DNA of 56,449 nucleotides from an uncultured Clostridia bacterium (GTDB lineage Bacteria > Bacillota > Clostridia > TANB77 > CAG-508). The translations under genes were made by a program, and so were the position numbers. The notes below the pieces were generated by a model. It searched no databases. It was not told the origin of the DNA and worked only from the letters and a program-made list of their open reading frames with translations. The stretch is taken from NCBI GenBank assembly GCA_934182465.1, contig CAKPRG010000008.1:1-56449 (forward strand), read 5' to 3'. Shown here piece by piece: positions 55,263 through 56,449 of this stretch; position 1 is the first letter of the stretch; the number at the start of each line of letters is the position of its first letter.

Positions 55263-55712
55263 AGGCAAACCTCCTTTCTATAATAAAAATTTAAAAGATA
55301 GTTAAATGTTTTTAACTATAAAATCTCATACTTTTGAATAGACTTATTTTGCGGGGGCATAAATAAACATACAACAAAAATCTGACAAAAACTTTTATAC
55401 ATTTTCTTTTCATATTAATATTCAATTTTAATTTTTTTGGAAATTCAATTATCATCTAGAACAGAGATAATCGTTTTGTTTGAATATATAAAAAATTATG
55501 TTAAAAACATTTAACTTGTTTGAATTATAGCACGGTAATTTTGGTTTGTAAATAGTTTTTTGAAAAAAGTTTTTTATTTAATTCCAAATCCATATCATAA
55601 AAAGCTTATAATTCACTTATATCAACAAATACATAAGTTACAAATGTTTTAAATTTTCAATTGACAAAATTCGACAAATACTGTTATTTTAGAAAAAAAT
55701 AGTTTGAAAAGT
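55263..55712. promoter_or_regulatory. 450-bp region upstream of the fibre cluster
   Basis: Holds a possible minus-strand promoter (TTGTCA-17-TATTTA, 55360-55388), a GC island in the leader (GCCCCCGC, 55351-55358) and a small stem (TAGTTAAA / TTTAACTA, 55299-55318). Nothing else could be supported. Confidence 0.45.
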
Positions 55713-56306
55713 TTAGATTATTTTGCTATTAGCTTCTATGTATTTAATTGCTGCGTCGATTTTTTCTTTTCTGTTCCCTTGCATATCAAAAAATTTTATT
55801 CCATATTTTGAACAAAGTTTTTGATTTTCTTTACTTTCTCTAATAATATTTCTACATAAATTTTCAAACATATAATAACCACATACTCTAGTCCAATCAT
55901 ATTCTTTGTCATTTTCATTTATTGCTATCATTAGTTCCTCTAAATCAATATTTGGCATACCAAAACAATAAATATCACAATCTTTTCTAAATTTATTATA
56001 TGCTTCTTCTACTGAAATTTGACAACAATCTACAATAGAATTCTTATTAATTGGATTCAAATCGTTTTTTAATCCGGTTAAAACATCTCTAATATAAAAC
56101 GCTATTTCTTCAGGAGTTGATGAATAAATCTCTACAATATTAGTATGAGTTTCTTCATCATATCTGTGTTCACTCTTTTCTTTTTGCCTAACTCTTAAAA
56201 AAGCATCTGCTCTTATAGGTTCATAATTTGGATGTCTTTCTAAAAATTTGTTTGTCAAAGTAGATTTTCCACATCTTGGTGATCCTATTATTAAAATATC
56301 TTTCAT
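55713..56306 (-). CDS. P-loop nucleotide-kinase-like ATPase
   Basis: 197 residues. Walker A GSPRCGKST at residues 8-16, with a conserved IRADAFLRVRQKEK soon after, and VDCCQISVEEAYNKF in the middle; no second domain. Resembles small kinase-like P-loop proteins (adenylate kinase / AAA_33 type) that cluster with diverse genes. Substrate unknown. Single gene, between the fibre cluster and tRNA-Asn. Confidence 0.75.
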   Translation of the reverse strand: MKDILIIGSPRCGKSTLTNKFLERHPNYEPIRADAFLRVRQKEKSEHRYDEETHTNIVEIYSSTPEEIAFYIRDVLTGLKNDLNPINKNSIVDCCQISVEEAYNKFRKDCDIYCFGMPNIDLEELMIAINENDKEYDWTRVCGYYMFENLCRNIIRESKENQKLCSKYGIKFFDMQGNRKEKIDAAIKYIEANSKII

Positions 56307-56345
56307 TATCTCACTTCCTTTCTTTTTTTATTTTAAATATTCAAA

Positions 56346-56374
56346 AAAGATTAGCCAAAATGCTAATCTTTTTC
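56346..56374 (-). terminator. Terminator after tRNA-Asn
   Basis: Stem AAAGATTAGC / GCTAATCTTT with a 6-nt loop and T tract. Confidence 0.8.
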
Positions 56375-56376
56375 TT

Positions 56377-56449
56377 TGGCTCCTCGTGTAAGACTCGAAC
56401 TTACGACATTTCGGTTAACAGCCGAACGCTCTACCAACTGAGCTAACGA
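56377..56449 (-). tRNA. tRNA-Asn(GTT), 5' end cut by the window
   Basis: On the minus strand: D-arm TAGCTCAGTTGGTAGAGC, anticodon loop CTGTTAACC (anticodon GTT), T-arm with GTTCGAGTC, then acceptor CGAGGA, discriminator G and an encoded CCA. About three bases of the 5' acceptor strand are beyond the window edge. Confidence 0.95.

Noticed and set aside
56377..56449. tRNA-Asn as an integration site
   Set aside because: No integrase and no repeated 3' tRNA end was found in the window.

Overview
The window is very AT-rich chromosomal DNA from a low-GC Gram-positive bacterium, most likely an uncultured gut-type member of the Clostridia. This is inferred from the mreB, glmU, TypA and glycolytic proteins, the clostridial prepilin-like start (GITLIALVI) on several surface proteins, strong AGGAGG ribosome sites and a TasA/SipW fibre cluster. 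Most genes lie on the minus strand.

Layout. 1-3990: two small hypothetical genes, asparagine synthase and a RhuM-family gene. 4090-7490: a glycine-rich prepilin-like surface protein (frameshifted here), its long leader, and a membrane phosphoesterase. 7712-11359: dTDP-L-rhamnose genes in two parts (rfbD-rfbA, then rfbC-rfbB). 11606-13972: a polytopic membrane protein and asd. 14150-27384: three large paralogous prepilin-like leucine-rich-repeat (LRR) proteins, each followed by a small partner gene (two tiny membrane proteins, one alpha/beta hydrolase). 27949-34028: glycolytic operon gap-pgk-nudix-tpiA-gpmI plus a YezG/DUF600 immunity-type gene. 34329-37404: a repeat-containing 81-residue protein, mtaB and mreB. 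37868-42055: two GT-C-like membrane proteins plus a GtrB-like glycosyltransferase. 42128-46826: DUF4363/DUF421 pair, a holin-like protein, glmU, trmR and an orphan gene of different base composition. 47114-52041: typA, plsC, cmk, a P-loop/Asp23-like fusion and an HD protein. 52158-55262: TasA-like proteins with a SipW-type signal peptidase. 55713-56449: a P-loop protein and a partial tRNA-Asn.

The most striking signal is upstream of all four prepilin-like surface genes. Each has a segment of about 190 bp (359 bp in one case) bounded by inverted 23-bp sites with arms TCTTTAATT / AATTAAAGA and a 5-bp centre. The centre differs between loci but matches, in inverted orientation, within each locus. 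Each segment holds a strong sigma-A promoter (TTGAC[AT]-17-TAGAAT), in all four cases pointing away from the surface gene and into an intrinsic terminator formed by the outer site. Inversion would aim the promoter at the gene and, at the same time, break that terminator. Between switch and gene lies a conserved leader RNA of about 120 nt with a closing stem, a covarying stem and mutually exclusive Shine-Dalgarno pairings. I read this as a family of phase-variable promoters feeding an orphan riboswitch-like leader, controlling pilin-like LRR adhesins. No recombinase gene is visible here. All four switches are OFF as assembled, and two of the four genes carry disabling lesions.

Three apparent frameshifts, two in the glycine-rich gene and one at the start of mtaB, are all single extra C residues before GG. 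That may be a systematic sequencing or assembly error rather than biology.
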